Shown here one piece after another: positions 14,090 through 20,398 of a stretch of DNA of 27,242 bases; position 1 is the stretch's first letter; each line of letters opens with the position of its first letter. Below the pieces are notes generated by a model. That model was not told the DNA's origin. It did no database searches and saw nothing but the letters and a program-made list of their open reading frames with translations. The DNA is taken from the NCBI GenBank assembly GCA_045595445.1, contig JAZOAK010000001.1, positions 1 through 27,242 on the forward strand. The letters are read 5' to 3'. Both the position numbers and the translations under genes were made by a program. Origin of the DNA: RGIG3009 sp045595445. Lineage in GTDB: Bacteria; Bacillota; Clostridia; Oscillospirales; Acutalibacteraceae.

Positions 14090-15256
14090 ATGCCTATTGC
14101 CGAAATAATCAAATATGAAGGGAATAATAGTACTTTCATATGGAAGCATCCTTGCGAGGATTTTAATAGCCTCACGCAGTTGATTGTTCACGAAAGTCAA
14201 GAGGCTATATTCTTTATGAACGGCCAAGCGCTGGATTTATTTGGCCCGGGCCGTTACACGTTGGAAACGCAAAATATCCCTCTAATTGGCAAAGCTCTCA
14301 ATCGTACAACGGGTGATGAAACGCCTTTCCATTGTGAAGTCTATTTCATAAATAAAACCGAGCAAATGGCCATTCGTTGGGGAACGGATACCAAGGTGGA
14401 ATATTTGGAACCCACCTACAATTTCCCCTTGGCAATTGGTGCAAACGGCGAGATGAGCTTGCGTGTTGAAAACAGTCGCGAACTGTTGATTAACCTTGTG
14501 GGCACCGAAAAGGAACTTTCGCAACAAACACTGGTATCCTTTTTCAGAGCTTTTTTGATGACGCGGGTCAAAACCTATATTGCCCGCATCATGAAGGAAA
14601 ACAGAATCAATATTTTTGAAATTGACGAGCAATTAACAGCCTTTTCTGACACCTTAAAGGATCTTCTCGCCCCAGATTTTAACGATTACGGAATTTCGTT
14701 AGAGCGATTTTTGGTAAGCACCATATTAAAGCCCAACGGTGAGCCGCAGTATGAACGGTATAAGGAACTCCATTTCAGGCAGTATGCCGATATTGCCGAA
14801 GCAAAACTTCGTCAGCAGACAGAGATCATTGATGCAGAAACTGAGGCTCAAAAAACGATTATTGACTCCAAAGCGCAAGCCACTAAAAGAGCGCAGGAAG
14901 GTTATACCTATAGCCAAGAGCGTGGTTTTGACGTTGCAGAAAAAGTTGCCGAAAACGAGGCGGTGGGGCAATTCACCAATATGGGTGTTGGTTTTGGAAC
15001 GATGGCAGGGGTTGGCGGTGCCGTCGGCGGTATGGTTGGAGCACAAATGAACGATGCGCTTCATTCTATTAATGATCCTACGCCTACTTCCGGCACCGCT
15101 GTTTTCTGCGATAACTGTGGCACAAAATTAATGCCCGGTGCTGCTTTTTGTGATGAATGCGGAACATCGGTGGCAGCCTTTTGCAAAAACTGCAATTATA
15201 AATTTGAACGCCCCGGCAAATTCTGTCCTAAGTGCGGAACCAAAAGGGAGGGATAA
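14090..15256 (+). CDS. SPFH-domain protein with C-terminal double zinc ribbon
   Basis: Residues about 20-250 form an SPFH/prohibitin-like domain of the YdjI ('virion core protein') kind: IVHESQEAIFFMNGQALDLF, GPGRYTLETQNIPL, and the GTDTKVEYLEP segment. A charged Ala/Glu helix (about 235-300) follows, then a glycine-rich hydrophobic patch (GVGFGTMAGVGGAVGGMVGA), then two zinc ribbons (CDNCG...CDECG and CKNCN...CPKCG, about 340-385). SPFH proteins oligomerise on membranes into scaffolds or caps. The GGGAGTGAT RBS precedes the ATG. It leads a five-gene operon, two bases before the next gene. Role: probably the membrane-linked scaffold of the system; the partner of the ribbons is unknown. Confidence 0.85.
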   Translation: MPIAEIIKYEGNNSTFIWKHPCEDFNSLTQLIVHESQEAIFFMNGQALDLFGPGRYTLETQNIPLIGKALNRTTGDETPFHCEVYFINKTEQMAIRWGTDTKVEYLEPTYNFPLAIGANGEMSLRVENSRELLINLVGTEKELSQQTLVSFFRAFLMTRVKTYIARIMKENRINIFEIDEQLTAFSDTLKDLLAPDFNDYGISLERFLVSTILKPNGEPQYERYKELHFRQYADIAEAKLRQQTEIIDAETEAQKTIIDSKAQATKRAQEGYTYSQERGFDVAEKVAENEAVGQFTNMGVGFGTMAGVGGAVGGMVGAQMNDALHSINDPTPTSGTAVFCDNCGTKLMPGAAFCDECGTSVAAFCKNCNYKFERPGKFCPKCGTKREG

Positions 15257-15258
15257 CC

Positions 15259-15960
15259 ATGAATAAAACATTTAAGAGTTATTCCGTCATTTGGCTTATC
15301 GCTCTTGTATTGTTTAATGTGATTGCCTTTGTTACACCCAGCGAGGTGAACGGCACCAGCAAGTTCACAGGTGGTTTCTGGGCAGGGTATATCTTTATAA
15401 CGCTTGCGTTTATCGGTCAATTGATATGTGCCCACTTTGCATTCAAAGCAGAGAACATACGAAAACTGTTCTACAATATCCCGCTCGTTAGAATCAGTTA
15501 TATCGGTCTTGTTGTAATGATTATTGCCGGTGCTTTGGCAATGGGCATTCCCGGTTTCCCGATCTGGTTGGCGATTATTGTATGTTGTACGATTTTAGCA
15601 CTAACAGTAATAAGCGTTATATCGGCCTCTCACGCAGCAGAAGCAGTGGAGAGCATCGATGTTAGCACACAGCAAAAAACAGCATTTATCAGAGATATTA
15701 CCATGCGGGCAGAGAACCTGAACAACCGTGCCGGCACGCCGGAAACTCGTGAACTATGTGAAAAAGTTTATAAGGCTCTCAAATATAGTGATCCTGTGTC
15801 CAGCAAGAGAGTTATCCCTATAGAAAATGAGATTGAAAATGTATTTAAGCAATTTGAAACATCTGTTTCTTCAGCTGATAACGAGGATGCTCCTGCATGG
15901 GCCAAAGAGTTGCTTCGTCTGATTTCAGAAAGAAACAATGCGGTCAAATTGTTCAAATAA
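15259..15960 (+). CDS. Four-TM membrane protein with cytoplasmic helical tail
   Basis: ATG 15259 follows GGGAGG; the frame opens earlier (15232) within the previous gene. The 233-residue product has four hydrophobic spans in its first ~125 residues (starting SVIWLIALVLFNVIAFV, GYIFITLAFIGQLICA, YIGLVVMIIAGALAMGI and WLAIIVCCTILALTVISVIS), then a soluble helical tail of ~105 residues. No family is recognised. Being second in the operon and two bases after the SPFH gene suggests the two proteins work together in the membrane. Confidence 0.8.
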   Translation: MNKTFKSYSVIWLIALVLFNVIAFVTPSEVNGTSKFTGGFWAGYIFITLAFIGQLICAHFAFKAENIRKLFYNIPLVRISYIGLVVMIIAGALAMGIPGFPIWLAIIVCCTILALTVISVISASHAAEAVESIDVSTQQKTAFIRDITMRAENLNNRAGTPETRELCEKVYKALKYSDPVSSKRVIPIENEIENVFKQFETSVSSADNEDAPAWAKELLRLISERNNAVKLFK

Positions 15961-15981
15961 TAAAAAATGGAGGTAAGAAAA

Positions 15982-16977
15982 ATGGCACAAGAAATCATGT
16001 ATGATCCGAATGAGTTTGTTATTGAGGATGGGGTACTGTTACAGTATTTGGGGAACAAAACCACGGTTAAGGTCCCTGATGGTGTAACAACGATCAGCGG
16101 AGAGGCGTTTTTGTTTACTGACCCTTATGGTCAATTGGTTAACAAGCCCATAATCAAAATTACATGTCCAGACTCTTTGGAATTAATCGAGTGCAAATTG
16201 CCTAAGACATTAAAAACAATTATTGCACCTGGTTTGAAAGTTGTGCTTGGTCATCAATTTGAAGGTACGGCTATTACCGAGTTTAATGGGCCAAATGTTT
16301 CACAAGTGGGTAGGTGTGCCTTTAAATGTTCTGAATTGAAAAAAGTTTCTTTGCCCAACGTAAGCGTAATCGAAGATGAGACTTTTTCCTATTGTCAGAT
16401 TTCCGAATCAAATATACATATACCAAATTTAACACGAGTAGGGAGTTGTGCATTTGAATCCAACCAAAAACTGATAAATATTGCTTTTCCTAAACTAGAA
16501 TATATTGGTAGTAGCGCCTTTGCACGTTGTGGAGAATTGCAAACCGTTAACTGCCCTAAAGTTAGAGAGGTATATGGCGGCGCCTTTGCGCTAGACCGTT
16601 CTTTGCGACAAGTAAACATGCCATTAGCACAAATATATGGGGACTATGTGTTTAATGATTGTCGCAATTTATCGGCCGAAAATGTAAAGATGGCTGTAGA
16701 ATTTAAGAACAAATCTGGTGGGTGTTATGTGGCCACCTGCGTGTATGGCTCGTATGATTGCCCCGAAGTATGGACCTTAAGACGTTTCCGGGATATGAAA
16801 CTTTCTGCCACATGGTACGGCCGGCTGTTCATCAAGCTGTACTATACTGTCAGCCCCACACTGGTTCGCTGGTTCGGTGATACGGTTTGGTTTAAAGAAC
16901 TGTGGCATGGACCTCTTAATAACCTGGTTGAAAAGCTGAAAAATGAAGGATATGAGGATACCCCTTATAACGATTAA
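15982..16977 (+). CDS. BspA-like leucine-rich repeat protein with CFI-box-type C-terminus
   Basis: The true start is ATG 15982 (GGAGGT nine bases upstream; the 15967 ATG lies over the RBS). Residues about 10-240 are LRR_5/BspA-like repeats (KVPDGVTTISGEAF, GRCAFKCSELKKVSLPNV, GSSAFARCGELQTVNCPKV). From about residue 246 comes GGCYVATCVYGSYDCPEVWT, then LRRFRDMKLSATWYGRLFIK, which fits the CFI-box-CTERM domain, a C-terminal module of unknown function. There is no signal peptide, so unlike secreted BspA proteins it should be cytoplasmic. LRRs in this setting may recognise a protein ligand. It is third in the operon, 21 bases after gene two. Confidence 0.8.
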   Translation: MAQEIMYDPNEFVIEDGVLLQYLGNKTTVKVPDGVTTISGEAFLFTDPYGQLVNKPIIKITCPDSLELIECKLPKTLKTIIAPGLKVVLGHQFEGTAITEFNGPNVSQVGRCAFKCSELKKVSLPNVSVIEDETFSYCQISESNIHIPNLTRVGSCAFESNQKLINIAFPKLEYIGSSAFARCGELQTVNCPKVREVYGGAFALDRSLRQVNMPLAQIYGDYVFNDCRNLSAENVKMAVEFKNKSGGCYVATCVYGSYDCPEVWTLRRFRDMKLSATWYGRLFIKLYYTVSPTLVRWFGDTVWFKELWHGPLNNLVEKLKNEGYEDTPYND

Positions 16978-16991
16978 AACGGTGATTTTTT

Positions 16992-17942
16992 ATGAAATGT
17001 GTAGTTTGCGGAAATACAGAATTAAGAATAACAGAAGACGGTCTTTATGAATGTCAAACCTGCGGAAGTCGGTTCTCGGCAGAGGAAATCCAAGAAACTG
17101 AGCAAATATCGGACATTGCAAAAGATGAGCAGACTTTCGATGACAGCGCAGAAACTACATGTTTTGAAACGGAACTGGGTGGGGAGGAGAACTTGGCACG
17201 GTTCTCCTCCTCCCTGGGCGTTGTTAAAAAGCGGAACTTAAAAGGCGTAAAAATCGGCTTGTCGCTGATCTTACTGTTGATTGGTGGCATCATGCTGTGG
17301 AATACGATAGGTATACGGTCATTGGCGAAGAAAGAATATTCCTCGATTATTGATGACCTGGATGTTGGAGAGGTTGTTTATTTTGGCACCTATGAGCAGG
17401 ATGCCAACGAATCGAATGGCACTGAGGAAATTCTATGGGAAGTCATTGCGGAAGAGAATGACAAGTTACTTCTGCTTAGCGCCTATTCGTTAGATTGTAA
17501 GGAATACAGCGATTGGGTTAAAAACGACGTATATTGGGAGATCAGTTATACGCGTGAGTGGCTGAATGACACGTTTTACGAAGAGGCGTTTGATAAGTAT
17601 CAAAGGAGTTTGATCGTCAAAGCATCTTTGGAGAACAAAGACAATTATCAGTATTCCACCTATGGCGGGCCAAGCACCAAGGATAAAGTGTTTCTTCTCA
17701 GTGCAGATGAATTTAATGCATACGTGACCGGCAACATAGGAATAGGCATTAACTCGGAATACGCCGACAGAAAAGGTTTGGGCGGCAAACCGTTATCCCG
17801 AAGAACCATTTGGCGCTTGCGAACACCCGGGAAACAAAGCGACTATGTTGCTTGCGTTGACGTGTCGGGACATATAGATATCAGCGGCGTTGGTGTTTCA
17901 GAGTCGCTACCTGTAAGACCCGCAATCTGGATTTATAAATAA
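16992..17942 (+). CDS. Zinc ribbon - TM - DUF6273 protein
   Basis: The N-terminus is a zinc ribbon (C3, C6, C21, C24: CVVCGN...CQTCGS). A charged linker is followed by one TM helix (about 88-106, GLSLILLLIGGIMLWNTIGI). The remaining ~200 residues match DUF6273: VYFGTYEQDANESNGTEEIL, LLLLSAYSLDCKEYSDW, TREWLNDTFYEEAF, KVFLLSADEF, WRLRTPGKQS, and the final VRPAIWI. DUF6273 proteins are common, mostly extracellular, domains in gut Firmicutes. The ribbon is thus cytoplasmic and the DUF6273 domain external, giving a transmembrane link between the ribbons and the cell surface. ATG has TTTTTT-rich upstream bases and a weak RBS (GGTGAT). Confidence 0.8.
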   Translation: MKCVVCGNTELRITEDGLYECQTCGSRFSAEEIQETEQISDIAKDEQTFDDSAETTCFETELGGEENLARFSSSLGVVKKRNLKGVKIGLSLILLLIGGIMLWNTIGIRSLAKKEYSSIIDDLDVGEVVYFGTYEQDANESNGTEEILWEVIAEENDKLLLLSAYSLDCKEYSDWVKNDVYWEISYTREWLNDTFYEEAFDKYQRSLIVKASLENKDNYQYSTYGGPSTKDKVFLLSADEFNAYVTGNIGIGINSEYADRKGLGGKPLSRRTIWRLRTPGKQSDYVACVDVSGHIDISGVGVSESLPVRPAIWIYK

Positions 17943-17966
17943 TACTTGCTTTAAAGAGGTTGTCAT

Positions 17967-19694
17967 ATGGAAAAGATACAATGTGATACTTGTGGGAGTT
18001 TCCTCTTCATAAAGCTTGATGACGATATATTTGAATGTCAAAGTTGCGGTTCGAAATTCAAAAAAAACGCCCCGCGGCAATCACAGTCGGATATACGCAA
18101 AGCAATGGAAAGCATGCGTAACGAAGAAGCGAAAAACTTGATCGAATATGCCGATGGACTGTATGAATCAAAAAACTATTCCGATGCAGCTGTGTATTAT
18201 AATAAGGCATTGACTATAGATTCAAACAATCAGCATTGTCACAAACAACTGAAGAAAATAGAAGAGTATCGGCAAAGAGTTACGGTTGGTTTTGTTAAGC
18301 CGGGCTTGACCACCAAAGAGTGCGAACATTATTTTTTGCACTGGCTTAAGTACAGGGGTAATATCCCGGTCGATATATATGAAAAATTAACGATTCTTTC
18401 TGTCACAGAAGCCTTTTATTCGTACGGTGTTTGTTCATACAATATATCCGGTGATTTTAGTGCAGTTGCAATTGACGACTTTGGTTTTAGTTCCCCCTGG
18501 ACCGGTCGGTATACCGCAAAAGCAGAGGGGAAAGTCTACTGCCACAATATGTTTTTGGCAGATCAGCATCTTTCGGTAGATCATACTGCTTTTGAGGAAT
18601 GCACATTGTTGCAATATTCACCCCAAGAATATAGTGAGCTCAGTAACTATGAAGGGATTCCAGTTAAGAAGGAAATAAGTTTAAGAGATCAAGCATATAG
18701 CAAGGCCGAAGAACATTGTAAACATATGGCTGCTAAATCAATAGAGGGGACATCCGTAAAATCTCTTAAGAATATAGAAACAAGGCATGAAACTTGTGCG
18801 TTTAACTATCAAGAGATGTTTCTCCCTTTTTGTGTTATTACATACAAATATGAGGGGAAAGAATACTATTGGATAATGTGTTTAAAAAAGGGCGAAACAT
18901 TTTACTCGGGCACATATCCGAGCGTAAAGGTTGCCTATGAGAATACAAAAATCAATTTCTCGCAGCGCTGCTTACAACTGGAAAAAACAGCACAGGAAAA
19001 AGTGGGTGAGATCGATAGGCAGTTGGACGTTTTAGACCAGAGAATCGCCAACATAGGCGATGAAAAAGCAACCTGGGAAAGACAAATGGCAGGTCAAATG
19101 AATATAAAACGCCCTTGGAAAATCGACGCATCGGTCATTTTGGTCCTTGTTGTTCCTATCGTTGGGTTTATTGGATATGTGATTACCTCAATGGGATATG
19201 TCTTAGGACATATCATTCTTGCTTTTGTTGTGGGCTTGGTTTTGCTTTGTGTAATCAATTTTATACGGAATCGGCTGATTGTTAGAGAAGCAATGGAAGC
19301 ACAACAACTATACAACAATGAGTATGAGGAAATTTCAAACAAGGAAGAAGGTATTCTCGCTAAGATCAACGAAACAAATAACAGGCTGTTAGCACAACGA
19401 GAGAGCGTTATAAGGGAATATACCGCTTCACTCGAACAACTGAACGCTCAGAATATGGAACCTATTATTGCGGAGATTTCCCGCAAGCTCTCTGCTGATA
19501 GTTTTTCCTTTATTGGATCATTCGCAAAAAATAACCACGCACAGTTTTATAGACTACCTTTTTGGATTGAGATTTCCAGAGAAGAAAGCGTTTGTGAGGA
19601 ACAAGATTTTTGTTGGAATGTGAGTCCAACGGAAATAACAAAAAAACGCACGGCGGAATCCGAATATGAAATCCTGCGTGAAATCCTTTACTAG
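17967..19694 (+). CDS. Zinc ribbon - TPR - coiled coil - two-TM protein
   Basis: The 575 residues begin with a zinc ribbon (C6, C9, C24, C27: CDTCGS...CQSCGS), then a TPR-like segment (about 55-105, YADGLYESKNYSDAAVYYNK), a large domain of unknown fold (105-330, with GDFSAVAIDDFGFSSPWTG), a coiled coil (about 335-375), two TM helices (about 385-435, VILVLVVPIVGFIGYVIT and GHIILAFVVGLVLLCVI), another coiled coil (440-500) and a soluble C-terminus. It is the last gene of the operon and the third with a zinc ribbon of the same type. The shared ribbon suggests a common partner, perhaps a shared membrane complex. AAAGAGG precedes the ATG. Confidence 0.8.
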   Translation: MEKIQCDTCGSFLFIKLDDDIFECQSCGSKFKKNAPRQSQSDIRKAMESMRNEEAKNLIEYADGLYESKNYSDAAVYYNKALTIDSNNQHCHKQLKKIEEYRQRVTVGFVKPGLTTKECEHYFLHWLKYRGNIPVDIYEKLTILSVTEAFYSYGVCSYNISGDFSAVAIDDFGFSSPWTGRYTAKAEGKVYCHNMFLADQHLSVDHTAFEECTLLQYSPQEYSELSNYEGIPVKKEISLRDQAYSKAEEHCKHMAAKSIEGTSVKSLKNIETRHETCAFNYQEMFLPFCVITYKYEGKEYYWIMCLKKGETFYSGTYPSVKVAYENTKINFSQRCLQLEKTAQEKVGEIDRQLDVLDQRIANIGDEKATWERQMAGQMNIKRPWKIDASVILVLVVPIVGFIGYVITSMGYVLGHIILAFVVGLVLLCVINFIRNRLIVREAMEAQQLYNNEYEEISNKEEGILAKINETNNRLLAQRESVIREYTASLEQLNAQNMEPIIAEISRKLSADSFSFIGSFAKNNHAQFYRLPFWIEISREESVCEEQDFCWNVSPTEITKKRTAESEYEILREILY

Positions 19695-19703
19695 AATAAA
19701 AAG

Positions 19704-19745
19704 CACCCGAAGTCACTACCAAAAGCCGTGATTTCGGGTGTTTTT
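19704..19745 (+). terminator. Terminator of the five-gene operon
   Basis: CACCCGAA...TCAC (19704-19716) pairs with GTGA...TTCGGGTG (19728-19740), followed by TTTTT. It ends the operon 10 bases after its last stop codon. Confidence 0.85.
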
Positions 19746-19751
19746 CAGCAC

Positions 19752-19774
19752 AATAAGCCCCAAATAAGCCCCAA
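19752..19774. promoter_or_regulatory. Putative integrase arm-binding sites, right end
   Basis: AATAAGCCCCAA occurs twice in tandem, at 19752-19763 and 19763-19774, 70-90 bp inside the right core repeat. The same 12-mer is near the left end (1797-1808). Confidence 0.6.
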
Positions 19775-19800
19775 CTTGACCTTTTTGAGGAAAAGAGAAA

Positions 19801-19840
19801 TCCGGAAAGCCTTTGTTTCCAAGGCTTTCCGGAGTTTTTC
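19801..19840. terminator. Hairpin at the right end of the element
   Basis: TCCGGAAAGCCTT (19801-19813) pairs with AAGGCTTTCCGGA (19821-19833), followed by GTTTTTC on the plus strand. It stands just left of the core repeat, so after integration it can replace the displaced terminator of the tRNA, though its T-run suits the plus strand better. Confidence 0.6.
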
Positions 19841-19842
19841 GA

Positions 19843-19865
19843 TGGTCGAGATGACAGGATTCGAA
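19843..19865. repeat. attR core, inside tRNA-Pro
   Basis: Identical to 1648-1670. It forms the 3' end of the tRNA (T-arm and acceptor strand plus CCA), so the tRNA remains functional after integration. Confidence 0.9.
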
Positions 19866-19919
19866 CCTGCGGCCTCTGCGTCCCGAACGCAGCGCTCTAC
19901 CAAACTGAGCCACATCTCG
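19843..19919 (-). tRNA. tRNA-Pro (anticodon CGG)
   Basis: A complete 77-nt cloverleaf on the minus strand. The acceptor stem is CGAGATG with CATCTCG, discriminator A and encoded CCA. The D-arm follows in TGGCTCAGTTTGGTAGAGCGC. The anticodon stem CTGCG/CGCAG encloses the loop TTCGGGA, giving anticodon CGG (codon CCG, proline). The T-arm is CAGG-TTCGAAT-CCTG. It is the integration target of the 18-kb element. Confidence 0.97.
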
Positions 19920-19980
19920 ATATAAAATTGTACAAACCCTTAGCACTCAACATTCTTTGTTGCGCTGCTACGCAGCTTCC

Positions 19981-20082
19981 GTTTGCGGTGCCCGAAATTT
20001 CTTTTCGCCATTCGGCGAATAAATTTCGACCGCGGCACCCGCTTGTTGCTCGCTGTATCGTCCACCGGACGCGCTCGCAAAC
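19981..20082. repeat. Dispersed palindromic repeat, copy B
   Basis: Second copy of the unit at 1484-1587, same orientation, with arms GTTTGCG/CGCAAAC, GGTGCC/GGCACC and GAAATTT/AAATTTC plus an inner CGCC/GGCG hairpin. It lies between the tRNA-Pro and a repeated 5' piece of the same tRNA. The stretch 19695-20228 holds otherwise only the terminator, arm sites, attR, tRNA, this repeat, the tRNA piece and a terminator. Confidence 0.7.
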
Positions 20083-20088
20083 GCGCCC

Positions 20089-20111
20089 ACCAAACTGAGC
20101 CACATCTCGAT
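20089..20111 (-). repeat. Truncated tRNA-Pro 5' end
   Basis: Twenty-three bases identical to the 5' end of the tRNA-Pro and one flanking base (19899-19921). Sequence beyond is the dispersed repeat, not tRNA, so this is a fragment. Either the repeat interrupted an older tRNA copy or recombination between repeats duplicated the tRNA end. Confidence 0.8.
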
Positions 20112-20191
20112 TTACGAGCAGTTGTCATTATACTATGTTACTTGCCGTTTGTCAACCTTTTCTTGTTGAAAAATATCTACCCTTTTTTAAC

Positions 20192-20223
20192 AAACGCGCC
20201 CTGCTGTTTTGCAGGGCGCGTTT
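20192..20223. terminator. Terminator after the feo operon
   Basis: AAACGCGCCCTGC (20192-20204) pairs with GCAGGGCGCGTTT (20211-20223), a 13-bp G+C-rich stem, just beyond the last gene of the minus-strand feo operon. Confidence 0.75.
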
Positions 20224-20228
20224 TTCAC

Positions 20229-20384
20229 TTACTGATCATTGCAACAACCGTTCTCTTTGGTGGAACAAGACTCGCAATACGGACAACCGATGCATTTCTT
20301 ACCCTTTTTCTTTGCCTTGTAAACGTACCGCGCCGCAAGGCCGATAATCAGCGCCAACACGGCAATAATGATTGCATTTTCCAT
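20229..20384 (-). CDS. FeoB-associated Cys-rich membrane protein
   Basis: A 51-residue protein: one N-terminal TM helix (IIIAVLALIIGLAARYVY), a lysine-rich stretch, and six cysteines (CIGCPYCESC, then CC) near the C-terminus. This is the layout of the small Cys-rich proteins that follow feoB in many Firmicutes. It may play the part of FeoC or stabilise FeoB, with the cysteines possibly binding iron. AAGGTGAG precedes the ATG. It starts 14 bases after the feoB stop, so it is the third gene of the operon. Confidence 0.9.
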   Translation of the reverse strand: MENAIIIAVLALIIGLAARYVYKAKKKGKKCIGCPYCESCSTKENGCCNDQ

Positions 20385-20398
20385 ATTGATCTCACCTT

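Larger units (their letters stand above)
1648..19865. mobile_element. ~18.2-kb integrative element in tRNA-Pro(CGG)
   Basis: The boundaries are a 23-bp direct repeat of the tRNA-Pro 3' end at 1648-1670 and 19843-19865. The tRNA stays complete at the right end, and its terminator is left on the other side of the element, which dates the insertion as later than the tRNA-terminator unit. The element encodes a tyrosine integrase, an excisionase-like protein, an HUH replication protein, a DnaA-like ATPase, a toxin-antitoxin-like operon, regulators and cargo. Repeats of AATAAGCCCCAA near both ends look like integrase arm sites. No T4SS, coupling protein or capsid genes are visible. I therefore read it as an integrative replicon that is at most mobilizable, with the HUH protein possibly acting in transfer as well. 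Confidence 0.9.

Noticed and set aside
1648..19865. Calling the element a self-transmissible ICE or a prophage
   Set aside because: No conjugation machinery, coupling protein, dedicated relaxase set, capsid, terminase or lysis gene is visible between the att sites.
20089..20111. A second tRNA gene
   Set aside because: Only the 5' 23 bases are present; no anticodon arm, T-arm or 3' acceptor strand follows.
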